From an uncultured Collinsella sp. (GTDB taxonomy: Bacteria > Actinomycetota > Coriobacteriia > Coriobacteriales > Coriobacteriaceae): a stretch of DNA of 22,169 nt. The DNA is taken from positions 1 through 22,169 of the forward strand of contig UQIG01000033.1 of the NCBI GenBank assembly GCA_900541135.1, given 5' to 3'. Position numbers and translations under genes: made by a program. Shown here piece after piece: positions 1-7,921 of this stretch; position 1 is the first letter of the stretch; the number at the start of each line of letters is the position of its first letter. The notes beneath the pieces were generated by a model. The model made no database searches, was not told the DNA's origin, and was given only the letters and a program-made list of their open reading frames with translations.

Positions 1-1
1 G

Positions 2-1939
2 CATAAGACCGCCAACTACGACGGCGATCTGATGCAGCACCTCATCAAGCTCGGTGAGAAGATCAGCGGCAAGACCTATGACGCCGATGACTACTCCGGC
101 GTCAGCCGCTCGCTGCGCATCATCGCCGATCACTCCCGTGCCGTCGACTTTATGATTTCCGACGGCATCCTCCCCGGTAACGAGGGTCGCGAGTACGTCC
201 TTCGCCGTCTGCTCCGCCGTGCCGTGTTCCACGGTCGCCTGCTGGGTATCGAGGGTGCCTTCCTGACCAAGTTCATCGACGAGGTCAACGCTCAGATGGG
301 CGAGGCCTATCCCGAGTTGCTCAAGAACGTCGCGCTCGTCAAGGGTATCGTTGCCTCCGAGGAGGAGCGCTTCTCCACGACGCTCGACAACGGCCGCGTC
401 TACCTGGATGAGGCACTGGCAGCGCTTGCCGAGGGCGCTGTGCTTCCGGGCGATGTTGCCTTTAAGCTGCACGACACCTTTGGTTTCCCCATCGACCTAA
501 CCGTCGAGATCGCCGGCACCGCTGGCCACGACGTCGATATGGACGGCTTCACTGCCTGCATGGAGGACCAGAAGGCCCGCGCCCGCGCCAATTCCAAGGG
601 CGACGCCTGGGGCAGCTTCAACGACGTGTGGGTCGAGCTTTCCGACAGGGTCGCAGCGACCGAGTTCGACGGCTATGACAACGATGCGATCGAGGGCGCC
701 AAGGTTGTCGCCATCGTGCGCAACGGCGAGTCCGTCGAGTCCGCTGCCGCCGGCGAGGACGTTGAGGTCGTGCTCGACCGCACCCCGTTCTATGCCGAGA
801 TGGGTGGCCAGCAGGGTGACGCCGGCGAGCTTTCCGCCGAGGGCGTTTCGCTGACCGTTTCCGATACCAAGAACCACAACGGCCTGTATGCTCACGTCGC
901 CCACGTTGCCGAGGGCATGCTGACCGTCGGTGCTACCGTGACCGCCGCGCTCGACGCTGAGCGCCGTGGCTTCCTGCGCCGTAACCACACCGCCACGCAC
1001 CTGCTCGACGCCTCCCTTAAGCAGGTCCTGGGCGAGCACGTCTCCCAGGCCGGCTCGCTGGTGACGCCCGAGCACCTGCGCTTTGACTTTATGCACTTCG
1101 AGGCCTTGTCCTCCGAGCAGCTCAAGGCTGTCGAGGACCTGGTCAACCAGCAGATCTTCGCTTCCAAGCAGGTCGTGACCCGTGTCATGGGCATCGACGA
1201 GGCTAAGGCTGCCGGCGCTGTCGCCCTGTTTGGCGAGAAGTATGGCGACGTCGTCCGCGTTGTCTCCGTGGGCGCCGAGGACCAGCCGTTCTCCCGCGAG
1301 CTCTGTGGTGGCACCCATGCCGCCAATACCGCCGAGATTGGCCTGTTCAAGATTATCTCCGAGTCCTCCACGGGCTCCAATGTCCGCCGTATCGAGGCCG
1401 TGACCTCTAAGGGTGCCCTCGACTACATGGCCGACCGCCTGGCGCTCGTTGACGCCGCCGCCGCTGCGCTCAAGTGCCGCGTCGACGAGGTCCCCGCCCG
1501 CGTGGAGAACCTGCAGGCCGAGCTGCGCGAGACGTCCAACAAGCTCAAAAAGGCTCTGACTGGTGGCTCCTCCGACGCCATTTCCAGTGCCATCGCGGGT
1601 GCTGTCGAGCTCGGCGGCTACAAGCTGGTCGTCGCTGAGCTCCAGGGCCTTGAGGCTGCCGACCTGCGCAACGTATGGGATACCGTGCATCAGAAGGTCG
1701 CCGGCCCTGTCGCTTGTGTCGTCGCCAGCGTGACTGAGAAGGGCACTCCGGCCCTGCTCGCTGCCGGCTCCGATGACGCCGTCAAGGCCGGTTTCCACGC
1801 CGGTAACGTGATCAAGCAGATCGCGGGTCTGGTCGACGGTCGCGGTGGCGGTCGTCCCAACATGGCCCAGGCCGGTGGCAAGAATGCTGCCGGCATCGCC
1901 AATGCCCTCGCGGCCGCTAAGACCGCGCTCGGCGCCTAA
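2..1939 (+). CDS. alaS: Alanine--tRNA ligase (5'-truncated by the window edge)
   Basis: AlaS charges tRNA-Ala with alanine and edits mischarged serine and glycine in the cytoplasm. The reading frame is open from base 2, so the first in-frame ATG at 32 is internal. The visible 645 residues lack roughly the first quarter of the family's usual ~870-880, which holds the start of the class II catalytic domain. The editing domain shows its zinc-site motifs: NHTATH (bases 983-1000) and ELCGGTH (Cys codon 1304, His codon 1316). The C-terminal DHHA1-type domain ends in the glycine-rich GRGGGRPNMAQAGG. The stop is TAA at 1937-1939. It is the first visible gene of an operon; ruvX follows after 17 bases, the usual actinobacterial order. 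Identification is secure. Confidence 0.97.
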   Translation, partial: HKTANYDGDLMQHLIKLGEKISGKTYDADDYSGVSRSLRIIADHSRAVDFMISDGILPGNEGREYVLRRLLRRAVFHGRLLGIEGAFLTKFIDEVNAQMGEAYPELLKNVALVKGIVASEEERFSTTLDNGRVYLDEALAALAEGAVLPGDVAFKLHDTFGFPIDLTVEIAGTAGHDVDMDGFTACMEDQKARARANSKGDAWGSFNDVWVELSDRVAATEFDGYDNDAIEGAKVVAIVRNGESVESAAAGEDVEVVLDRTPFYAEMGGQQGDAGELSAEGVSLTVSDTKNHNGLYAHVAHVAEGMLTVGATVTAALDAERRGFLRRNHTATHLLDASLKQVLGEHVSQAGSLVTPEHLRFDFMHFEALSSEQLKAVEDLVNQQIFASKQVVTRVMGIDEAKAAGAVALFGEKYGDVVRVVSVGAEDQPFSRELCGGTHAANTAEIGLFKIISESSTGSNVRRIEAVTSKGALDYMADRLALVDAAAAALKCRVDEVPARVENLQAELRETSNKLKKALTGGSSDAISSAIAGAVELGGYKLVVAELQGLEAADLRNVWDTVHQKVAGPVACVVASVTEKGTPALLAAGSDDAVKAGFHAGNVIKQIAGLVDGRGGGRPNMAQAGGKNAAGIANALAAAKTALGA

Positions 1940-1956
1940 GAATCTAAGAAGTCGCT

Positions 1957-2385
1957 GTGGTTGCGCTCGCGCTGGACATAGGGGAGACCAGGATTGGCAT
2001 CGCCGTCTCGAGCCGTGATGGCAAGATGGCGATGCCTGTCAAGGTGCTTCCGGCCGCCGAGGTCACCGGTATGGCCAAGACGTTCCGCTACCTGGTCGAG
2101 GACTATGAGCCCGATATCCTGGTAAGTGGACGCCCCCTAACCATGGCCGGTGAGCCCGGCCCTCAGGCCGAGCGCGTTGCCGCTGTGGCGCAAAAGATTG
2201 CCGACGAGCTCGATCTTCCGCTGGAGCTTGAAGACGAGCGCCTGTCCTCGCAAGAGGCCAAGCGAATCCTGCGAGAGCAGGGGCTCAACGAAAAGCAGAT
2301 GAGGGGCAAAATTGACATGATCGCCGCCAGCCTGTTCTTGCAGACCTGGCTCGATCGTAAAAACGAGGAGGTTCCGCATGCCTAG
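1957..2385 (+). CDS. ruvX: Putative pre-16S rRNA nuclease / Holliday junction resolvase-like protein (YqgF)
   Basis: This is a YqgF/RuvX-family RNase H-fold nuclease, known in the family for processing the 5' end of 16S rRNA. At 142 residues it has the normal family length. Visible landmarks are the N-terminal ALDIGETRIGIAVS strand carrying the first metal-binding Asp, the mid-protein ELEDERLSSQEA block and the C-terminal KIDMIAASLFLQTWL block with the last conserved Asp. The start is GTG at 1957, because the conserved LALDIG begins only four codons later and no ATG lies closer. The ribosome binding site is weak (AAGAAG). Its last 8 bases overlap the start of mltG, which suggests translational coupling. 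Placement between alaS and mltG is typical of actinobacteria. Confidence 0.93.
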   Translation: MVALALDIGETRIGIAVSSRDGKMAMPVKVLPAAEVTGMAKTFRYLVEDYEPDILVSGRPLTMAGEPGPQAERVAAVAQKIADELDLPLELEDERLSSQEAKRILREQGLNEKQMRGKIDMIAASLFLQTWLDRKNEEVPHA

Positions 2386-3763
2386 CGCTTCCGATCCGCG
2401 CCTGCAGAATCGTACACAGCAGCCCGCGCCGCGCCCTGCTCAGCCTGGCCAGCGCCCGGCGCAGCCGACGCAGCGCGCAGCTCAGCCTTCGGCGCGCCCG
2501 GTGCAGTCCTCCTCTCGTTCAGCCCAACCTGTTCAACGGACGGGCCAGCAGCCTTCTGCTCGTTCGGCCCAGCCTGCAGGCGGTACACGCTTTAAGCAGC
2601 AGGCACCTAACCAGCGAACGCAGGCCCCCCAATCGCATTCACATCACGCTCGCGGCTCGCACGGTGTTGCTCCGGCGACCCGTTCGAGCTACAACACGCA
2701 TGCTCGTCGCGGTGCTCAAAAGAAGAGTTCTCCGGTGCCTATGATTATCGGTGGCGTCGTCGCCGTGCTTGCGCTTGCTGCGATTGCTTTCTTTGTCGTG
2801 CCGGCCGTCAAGGACTTCTTCGCCGGTGGAGATACGAAGGTCTCGGCTGGACAGCAGGTTACGGTGACCATTCCCGACGGTGCTTCGGGCGATACTATCG
2901 CCTCGATTCTCTCCGAGAACCATATCGTCGAAAATCCCAAAGATTATTATGCGGCGGTGAAAAAGCTCAACGCCGATATGTCGCTCAAGCCTGGTACCTA
3001 TTCGTTCACCACACTCATGGATGCGACCAAGGTTGTTCAGCAGCTCATGGAAGGTCCCAATGCGGGCTCCGATGCGCTGACTATCCCTGAGGGCCTGACG
3101 GTTGACCAGGTCGCTGACCGCGTGGCCAAGGCATACGACAGTATCTCTAAGGAGGACTTCCTTAGCCAGGCTAAGGCGAGCAATTATGTGAATCATTACG
3201 CTTTTCTTAAAGACGCCGCGAACGATTCGCTCGAGGGTTTCCTGTTCCCCAAGACCTATTCGCTTGGTAAGGACCCAAGCGCCGATGATGTGATTCGCGC
3301 CATGCTTGACCAGTTCAACGCCGAGTATAAGTCGCTTGACTTTGCCAGCTGCGAGGCCAAGATCAAGGAGCGCTATGGCGTGGATATGTCCGATTACGAC
3401 ATCGTTAACCTTGCCTCCATCGTCGAGCGCGAGGGCCTCAACGCCGACCAGCGCGCGCATGTGGCATCGGTTTTCTATAACCGTCTGGCAGGCAAGCTCG
3501 ATGGCCTGCGCTACCTCAACAGCGACGCGACCATGATGTACGTCACCGGTGGCGAGGTTACCGCCGACGACCTGCAGAGTGATAACCCCTATAACACCTA
3601 TAAGCACGAGGGCCTGCCGCCCACGCCCATCTGCTCTCCGTCGCTCGAGGCGCTCAAGGCCACCCTTGAGCCGACCGACTCCGACGACCTGTATTTCTAC
3701 ATTACGCAGGACGAGGAGTATTTCTCGAAGACCTACGAAGAGCATCAACAGTCTTGGAATTGA
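2378..3763 (+). CDS. mltG: Endolytic murein transglycosylase MltG (YceG-like)
   Basis: MltG is an inner-membrane lytic transglycosylase that cuts nascent peptidoglycan strands and so limits glycan length. Residues 1 to about 115 form a cytoplasmic tail very rich in Gln, Pro, Ala, Arg and Ser, with degenerate QPxxRxAQP-type repeats. One membrane segment follows at about 120-143 (begins PMIIGGVVAVLALAA). The extracellular YceG domain contains EGFLFPKTYSL, ASIVEREG with the expected catalytic Glu350, VFYNRL, and DNPYNTYKHEGLPPTPICSPS. The 461-residue length exceeds the E. coli protein because of the tail. The start is ATG 2378, with GAGGAGG just upstream inside ruvX. The stop TGA (3761-3763) abuts the HAD gene. 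Confidence 0.95.
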   Translation: MPSASDPRLQNRTQQPAPRPAQPGQRPAQPTQRAAQPSARPVQSSSRSAQPVQRTGQQPSARSAQPAGGTRFKQQAPNQRTQAPQSHSHHARGSHGVAPATRSSYNTHARRGAQKKSSPVPMIIGGVVAVLALAAIAFFVVPAVKDFFAGGDTKVSAGQQVTVTIPDGASGDTIASILSENHIVENPKDYYAAVKKLNADMSLKPGTYSFTTLMDATKVVQQLMEGPNAGSDALTIPEGLTVDQVADRVAKAYDSISKEDFLSQAKASNYVNHYAFLKDAANDSLEGFLFPKTYSLGKDPSADDVIRAMLDQFNAEYKSLDFASCEAKIKERYGVDMSDYDIVNLASIVEREGLNADQRAHVASVFYNRLAGKLDGLRYLNSDATMMYVTGGEVTADDLQSDNPYNTYKHEGLPPTPICSPSLEALKATLEPTDSDDLYFYITQDEEYFSKTYEEHQQSWN

Positions 3764-3765
3764 TC

Positions 3766-4263
3766 ATGAGGATTTTTAGCCCCAAACGATATGTTGCCTC
3801 GGTCGATCGCATCGACCTCGATACCCTCTGGGCCGACGGCAAGCGCGCCATTCTGCTCGACCGCGACAACACCCTGGTGCCGCGTGATACCGAGCAGGTT
3901 CCCGCTGCGGTCTCCGCCTGGCTCGAGGCCGCCCATGCCAAGGGCTTTAAGCTGTGCATGGTGTCCAACAACTGGCATCGCGACCAGGTCATGGCTTCGG
4001 CTCGTGAGTTGGGGCTCGAGGCCATTAGCCACGCCATGAAGCCGGCGCCATTTGCCCTCAAAGCGGGCCTTAAGCGTCTGGGCGCCACGGCCGACGAGGC
4101 CGTGCTGATCGGTGACCAGCTGTACACCGACGTATGGAGCGGAAACTTTGCCGGCGTTGACACTATTCTGGTCAAGCCGCAGGCAACCCAGGACCTGTGG
4201 TACACGCAGATCTTCCGTATCTTTGAGCGCCGGGCCCTGCGCGACCTTCCCTGCGAGGAATAG
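3766..4263 (+). CDS. YqeG-family HAD-superfamily (subclass IIIA) phosphatase
   Basis: This is a 165-residue HAD phosphatase of the YqeG family, whose physiological substrate is not settled. The nucleophile motif DRDNT (residues 32-36) fits DxDxT. The late motif IGDQLYTDVWSGN matches the HAD motif IV acidic cluster. The N-terminal MRIFSPKRYVASVDRI resembles YqeG starts, so ATG 3766 is preferred over the TTG at 3754, which would overlap mltG. No strong ribosome binding site is visible, so translation may be coupled to mltG termination two bases upstream. In other actinobacteria, aroE and aroC usually lie between mltG and aroK; here this gene occupies that position. Confidence 0.85.
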   Translation: MRIFSPKRYVASVDRIDLDTLWADGKRAILLDRDNTLVPRDTEQVPAAVSAWLEAAHAKGFKLCMVSNNWHRDQVMASARELGLEAISHAMKPAPFALKAGLKRLGATADEAVLIGDQLYTDVWSGNFAGVDTILVKPQATQDLWYTQIFRIFERRALRDLPCEE

Positions 4264-4271
4264 GTTTCGCC

Positions 4272-4805
4272 ATGTCTCAGCACATCAAACACGGCTGCGA
4301 CCATATCTTCTTTATCGGCTTTTTGGGCGCGGGCAAGTCGACGCTTGCGCGCAATGTGGGCACTATGTTCAAGCGTCGATTCATCGATACCGATCGTTTG
4401 GTTGTGCGTCGATGCGGCAAGTCGGTGACCGAGATATTTAAGACCGAGGGTGAGGATCGTTTTCGCGAGCTCGAGACCTCGGCACTCCGTTCGCTTCAGA
4501 GCGAGCGCAGCCTGCTGGTATCGTGCGGGGGTGGCATCGTTGAGACGCCGGTGAACATTGAGCTGATGCACGAGATGGGTACATGCGTGTACCTCGAAGG
4601 CGACTTTGAGGACTCGTTGCGCCAGATTCGCCGTTCCGATACCCGACCCGATTTCCGCTCGCCCGAGCACGCCGCGCGCCTGTTTGAGCATCGCCGTCCG
4701 CTGTATCGCCAAGCCGCCGATATTACCCTTGATATTCGCAACAAGTCCTTCGAGGACGTTTCCTACCTTTGTGCCGAGATGCTTTTGGAGCGTGGACTGC
4801 TATGA
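4272..4805 (+). CDS. aroK: Shikimate kinase
   Basis: Shikimate kinase phosphorylates shikimate with ATP in the cytoplasmic chorismate pathway. The 177-residue protein has normal length and retains the recognised functional positions. These are the Walker A GFLGAGKST (residues 16-24), the shikimate-binding Asp in DTDR (Asp39-Asp41), the Arg of RFRELE, the SCGGGIV glycine loop, the lid Arg in TRPDF, and the adenine-side Arg in HRRPLYRQAAD. ATG 4272 follows the YqeG-type gene by 8 bases, and the stop overlaps the aroB-like ATG by 4 bases. Unlike its downstream partner it looks fully active. No aroE, aroC or aroQ is present in the window. Confidence 0.94.
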   Translation: MSQHIKHGCDHIFFIGFLGAGKSTLARNVGTMFKRRFIDTDRLVVRRCGKSVTEIFKTEGEDRFRELETSALRSLQSERSLLVSCGGGIVETPVNIELMHEMGTCVYLEGDFEDSLRQIRRSDTRPDFRSPEHAARLFEHRRPLYRQAADITLDIRNKSFEDVSYLCAEMLLERGLL

Positions 4806-5911
4806 TTCGCCGTCAACTTATCAATTTCCAAAACCGCAGTGTCGATGTCCGCGTCGGATTGGGCGCGTTCGAGGAGCTGCCGCGCATGTTTGCCTCGGCT
4901 GTGGGCAAGCCTAAACGCGCGATGGTGGTTTGGAACGAAGGCGCATCCGAGCGTTTTGGCGAGGTCGTCGAGCATGCGCTGGTCGACGCCGGTTTTGCCG
5001 TGTCGCAGCTTTCGCTTGAGGTTTCGCCTGCCGGCGCTATGCTGGCCGATGCCGATACCGTCTTTGGCGCCCTGTCGGCTAACGGCATTACCTGCGACGA
5101 CCTGATTGTCGCTGTCGGCGACACGGTGACCTGCTCGGTCGTTTGTTGGTGTGCCAATCAGTGGTGCGGTCGCACCGAGTGCGCCTTGCTGCCGACGACG
5201 TTCGACGCCATGCTTACGGTCGCGACGACCATGAAGCCGCTCGTCGCCTCGTCGGCGAATGCACTTCCCGCTATCGCGTTCCGTCCCGAGCCGGGCTTGG
5301 TCGTGTGCGACCTCGACCTTGTTCGCGAGGCGGACCCCGAGGGCCTCAAGCTCGGCTATGTGGTACTTGTTGGCACCATGCTTTCGAGCAGCAAGTCCCG
5401 CTGGAATCAGTTTACTGAGACCGTCCCCGAGATTCTCGCGGGCGAGGAGGTCGCGCTCGTCAATGCCGTGCAGTGGTCTCAGACTGCCCGCAAGGACGTA
5501 CTGATGGCTACGAACCCGAGCGCCCGCCATGCGCTCGATTTTGGTAAGACGGGGGAGCGTACCCTGCGCGCCTGCTTGGGCGATGCCGCTTCGCAGATCC
5601 CTGCCTACCAGTTGTTGTCCGAGGGCATGCGTTTTGAGGCGCGCGTTGCCCACGATGCTTGCGACTTCGATATCGATTACGTTTTTGAGGTCGATGACTG
5701 CCTGGAGGACTTTGGTATCGAGGAGCTTGCCTTCGACCTGGAGCCCACCGCGTTTATCGAGGAGTTCCGCAAGCAGCAGTTCGCCCGCTCAAACCGCAGC
5801 ATGTTGCCGCTGCCCGCGGCACTCGGCGCTATTCGTCTAACGAGCGTTGAGGACGAGGTTCTTGAGCGCCATGCTCATGCCTACTTGGCTTCTCGCAAAG
5901 AACTTCTCTAA
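4802..5911 (+). CDS. AroB-family (3-dehydroquinate synthase-like) protein with eroded active site
   Basis: By position after aroK, by length (369 residues) and by scattered landmarks this is an AroB-family protein. The landmarks are TVFGAL, LIVAVGD, LLPTT, VVCDLDLV, LDFGKT and RSMLPLPAALGAI. The motifs that make AroB an NAD/zinc enzyme are missing. The dinucleotide loop GGGxxGD is GDTVTCS (106-112). The DGE motif reads PAGA. The VDSSVGGKTxVN block is replaced by LTVATTMKPLVA. The zinc ligands Glu, His and His, in AEVIKYG, FGHTxGHA and HGEA, have no counterpart; the second block reads FGKTGERT with Lys249 where a ligand His belongs. The frame is clean with no stop or frameshift, so this is a divergent, probably non-canonical protein rather than a broken gene. 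The start is ATG 4802, in an ATGA overlap with aroK. Catalytic activity as dehydroquinate synthase is doubtful. Confidence 0.8.
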   Translation: MIRRQLINFQNRSVDVRVGLGAFEELPRMFASAVGKPKRAMVVWNEGASERFGEVVEHALVDAGFAVSQLSLEVSPAGAMLADADTVFGALSANGITCDDLIVAVGDTVTCSVVCWCANQWCGRTECALLPTTFDAMLTVATTMKPLVASSANALPAIAFRPEPGLVVCDLDLVREADPEGLKLGYVVLVGTMLSSSKSRWNQFTETVPEILAGEEVALVNAVQWSQTARKDVLMATNPSARHALDFGKTGERTLRACLGDAASQIPAYQLLSEGMRFEARVAHDACDFDIDYVFEVDDCLEDFGIEELAFDLEPTAFIEEFRKQQFARSNRSMLPLPAALGAIRLTSVEDEVLERHAHAYLASRKELL

Positions 5912-5917
5912 GTTTTA

Positions 5918-5946
5918 TTGACATCCTTCGTCTTTCGTATCATGTT
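5918..5946 (+). promoter_or_regulatory. Possible promoter upstream of the M24 peptidase gene
   Basis: A consensus -35 TTGACA (5918-5923) is followed after 17 bases by the weak -10 CATGTT (5941-5946). It lies just after the aroB-like stop and ahead of a structured leader. The -10 match is poor, so this is tentative. Confidence 0.4.
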
Positions 5947-5948
5947 GA

Positions 5949-6025
5949 GGGACGGGTTTCCAACCGGTTGCGGATCGCATGCGATTCTGACGTTCGGTTG
6001 AGGCCCGTCCCGTCTTTATAGAGAC
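5949..6025 (+). promoter_or_regulatory. Structured leader: nested hairpin plus small stem
   Basis: GGGACGGG (5949-5956) pairs perfectly with CCCGTCCC (6004-6011). Inside it CAACCG (5961-5966) pairs with CGGTTG (5995-6000). An apical stem forms in the 12-base palindrome ATCGCATGCGAT (5974-5985). A second small stem, GTCT/AGAC, spans 6012-6025. The first long stem is followed by GTCTTTATA, too weak for a typical terminator. It could be a leader for the peptidase gene or a poor terminator for the preceding operon. Confidence 0.5.
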
Positions 6026-6043
6026 AATAAGAAAGGAATCTGC

Positions 6044-7174
6044 ATGTCTGAGTTTGCTGCCGGTCCTGCCGGTCGTATCGAACGTGTCCGTGCCCTGATG
6101 GTCGAGCGCGGCTACGACGCTATCGTGGTGCGCGACGAGGCAAATCTTCGTTGGCTCACGGGCGTGAAGGGCGTCTTCGACTACACCTTCGAGTTCCCGC
6201 ACGCGGCGTTTATTACGGCTGACCAGTGCCTGTTCCATACCGACTCGCGCTATCTCAACAGCTTTGAGGAGAACACGCCCGCCGGCAGCCCCTGGGTCTA
6301 CGACATGGACGAGGGAACCATCCCCGGTTGGGTCGCTGGCAAGATTGCGGCCAACAAGTGCCGCGTCTGCGCCGTCGAGGACGACATGCAGATCAATTTC
6401 TACCAGGGTATTCAGCGTGGTCTGGAGGACCGCTCCGTTGCCTGCATGTTGCCGCTGATGCACGACGACATCCGTAAGATGCGCGCCATCAAGGACGCCG
6501 AGGAGATCGAGCTCATGCGCCATGCGCAGTCGATCACCGATGCCGCCTTCCAGCACATGCTCGGCTTTATTAAGCCTGGTATGACCGAGAAGCAGGTTCG
6601 CAACGAGCTCGAGAACTTTATGTTCGCCAACGGCGCCGATAGCCTTGCCTTTGGCTCCATCGTGGCGAGCGGTCCCAACACCGCCAACCCGCATGCCGTG
6701 CCGAGCGACCGCGTGATCGAGAAGGGCGATTTCGTTCTTATGGATTACGGTGCGGGCTACTGTGATTACCGCTCCGACATGACACGCACCGTCGTGATGG
6801 GCGAGCCCACGCAGGAGCAGCTCGACCTGTACGCACTCGTGCGCCGCACGCACGAGGAATGCGTCGCCGCCATCCATCCGGGCGTCGAGGGCAACGACAT
6901 CTTCAAGCTCTCCAAGAAGATCATCGGCGATGCCGGTTATGGCGATTACTACAACCATGGCCTGGGCCACGGCGTTGGTATCGACATCCACGAGCTGCCC
7001 AACTTCAACCGTAGCAAGAACATCATTGAGGTCGGCTCGGTTATTACCATGGAGCCCGGCGTCTACCTGCCCGGTGTGGGCGGCGTGCGCCTGGAGGACT
7101 ACGGCGTGGTCACCGAGAACGGCTACGAGCCCTTCACCAAGACCCCGCACGACCTGCACGTCATCGATTGCTAG
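6044..7174 (+). CDS. M24-family metallopeptidase (Xaa-Pro aminopeptidase / proline dipeptidase type)
   Basis: This is a cytoplasmic dimetal peptidase removing residues next to proline. The 376-residue protein has the creatinase-type N-terminal domain (about 1-145) and the pita-bread M24 domain after it. The five metal ligands are visible: Asp234 and Asp245 in MDYGAGYCDYRSDMTRT, His309 in HGLGHGVGIDIHE, Glu337 in TMEPGVY and Glu351 in VRLEDYG. ATG 6044 has AAAGGA upstream. Its place between aroB and efp matches the pepQ slot of actinobacteria and many Firmicutes. Whether it is an aminopeptidase P or a dipeptidase cannot be told from sequence alone. A strong terminator follows. Confidence 0.92.
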   Translation: MSEFAAGPAGRIERVRALMVERGYDAIVVRDEANLRWLTGVKGVFDYTFEFPHAAFITADQCLFHTDSRYLNSFEENTPAGSPWVYDMDEGTIPGWVAGKIAANKCRVCAVEDDMQINFYQGIQRGLEDRSVACMLPLMHDDIRKMRAIKDAEEIELMRHAQSITDAAFQHMLGFIKPGMTEKQVRNELENFMFANGADSLAFGSIVASGPNTANPHAVPSDRVIEKGDFVLMDYGAGYCDYRSDMTRTVVMGEPTQEQLDLYALVRRTHEECVAAIHPGVEGNDIFKLSKKIIGDAGYGDYYNHGLGHGVGIDIHELPNFNRSKNIIEVGSVITMEPGVYLPGVGGVRLEDYGVVTENGYEPFTKTPHDLHVIDC

Positions 7175-7196
7175 CCCATTTCGATAGATTTTTGGG

Positions 7197-7238
7197 GCGG
7201 GGCGTCCGGAGTAATTCGGGCGCCCCGCGTTCTCTTTT
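7197..7238 (+). terminator. Rho-independent terminator after the M24 peptidase gene
   Basis: Arms GCGGGGCGTCC (7197-7207) and GGGCGCCCCGC (7218-7228) form an 11-bp stem with one G-T wobble. The stem is followed by a T-rich run, TCTCTTTTTA. It separates the peptidase gene from the efp promoter. Confidence 0.85.
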
Positions 7239-7247
7239 TATGCGCTC

Positions 7248-7276
7248 GCTGCAGGCGCCGTCTGCAAGTGTATAAT
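7248..7276 (+). promoter_or_regulatory. Promoter for efp
   Basis: A perfect -10 TATAAT (7271-7276) lies 58 bases before the efp start and directly after a terminator. The -35 at 17-base spacing is GCTGCA (7248-7253), a weak match. Position and -10 quality support it as the start of the efp-recN transcript. Confidence 0.7.
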
Positions 7277-7333
7277 TTCGGTCGTATGTAATTTGGACGC
7301 TTGTGCGTTCTGCCCATAACAAGAAAGGTCGCT

Positions 7334-7897
7334 ATGCCTACCATTTCTACCGCCGACTTCAAGAACGGCCTCGGTCTCCGCATCAAGGACAAGGTCTACA
7401 CCATCGTCGAGTTCCAGCATGTCAAGCCGGGCAAGGGCGGCGCGTTTGTGCGCTACAAGACCCGCGACATCAAGAGCGGCCGCGTTGTCGAGAACACCTG
7501 CAACGCCGGCACCAAGTTCGAGAGCGTCATGCTCACCACCCGTGAGTTCCAGTACCTCTACAACGATGGCACTGACTACATCTTCATGGACAACGAGTCC
7601 TATGAGCAGGTTCCCGTTCCCGAGGACATGGTGGGCGAGAACTCCAAGTGGCTGCGCGAGAACGACATCTGCCAGCTGCTCTTCGCCGACGATGAGCTCA
7701 TGGGCGTGACCCCGCCGATGTTCATCGAGACCACCATCGTCCAGACCGACCCGGGCTTTAAGGGCGACACCGTCCAGGGTTCTACCAAGCCGGCCACGAT
7801 CGACACCGGCGCTGTCATCCAGGTCCCCATGTACCTCAACGAGGGCGAGGTCATCAAGGTTGACACCCGCGACGGCAAGTTCGTCTCCCGCGTCTAG
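7334..7897 (+). CDS. efp: Elongation factor P
   Basis: EF-P binds between the ribosomal P and E sites and relieves stalling at polyproline. The protein has 187 residues, the normal length, with the three-beta-barrel layout. The loop that contacts the P-site tRNA is KPGKGGAF with Lys34 at the tip, the position modified by lysylation or related chemistry in some bacteria. No modification gene is in this window. The start is ATG 7334 (MPTISTADFKNGL), with AAAGG 5 bases upstream; an upstream in-frame start at 7301 would add residues unlike the family. The gene follows its own promoter and heads a run of closely spaced genes. Confidence 0.96.
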   Translation: MPTISTADFKNGLGLRIKDKVYTIVEFQHVKPGKGGAFVRYKTRDIKSGRVVENTCNAGTKFESVMLTTREFQYLYNDGTDYIFMDNESYEQVPVPEDMVGENSKWLRENDICQLLFADDELMGVTPPMFIETTIVQTDPGFKGDTVQGSTKPATIDTGAVIQVPMYLNEGEVIKVDTRDGKFVSRV

Positions 7898-7921
7898 CAA
7901 CCAACTCTTCTAGGAGGACTC

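Noticed and set aside
4802..5911. Frameshift or sequencing error as the cause of the odd AroB sequence
   Set aside because: Family landmarks occur in the same frame before, between and after the altered motifs, and there is no internal stop, so substitution rather than frame change explains the differences.
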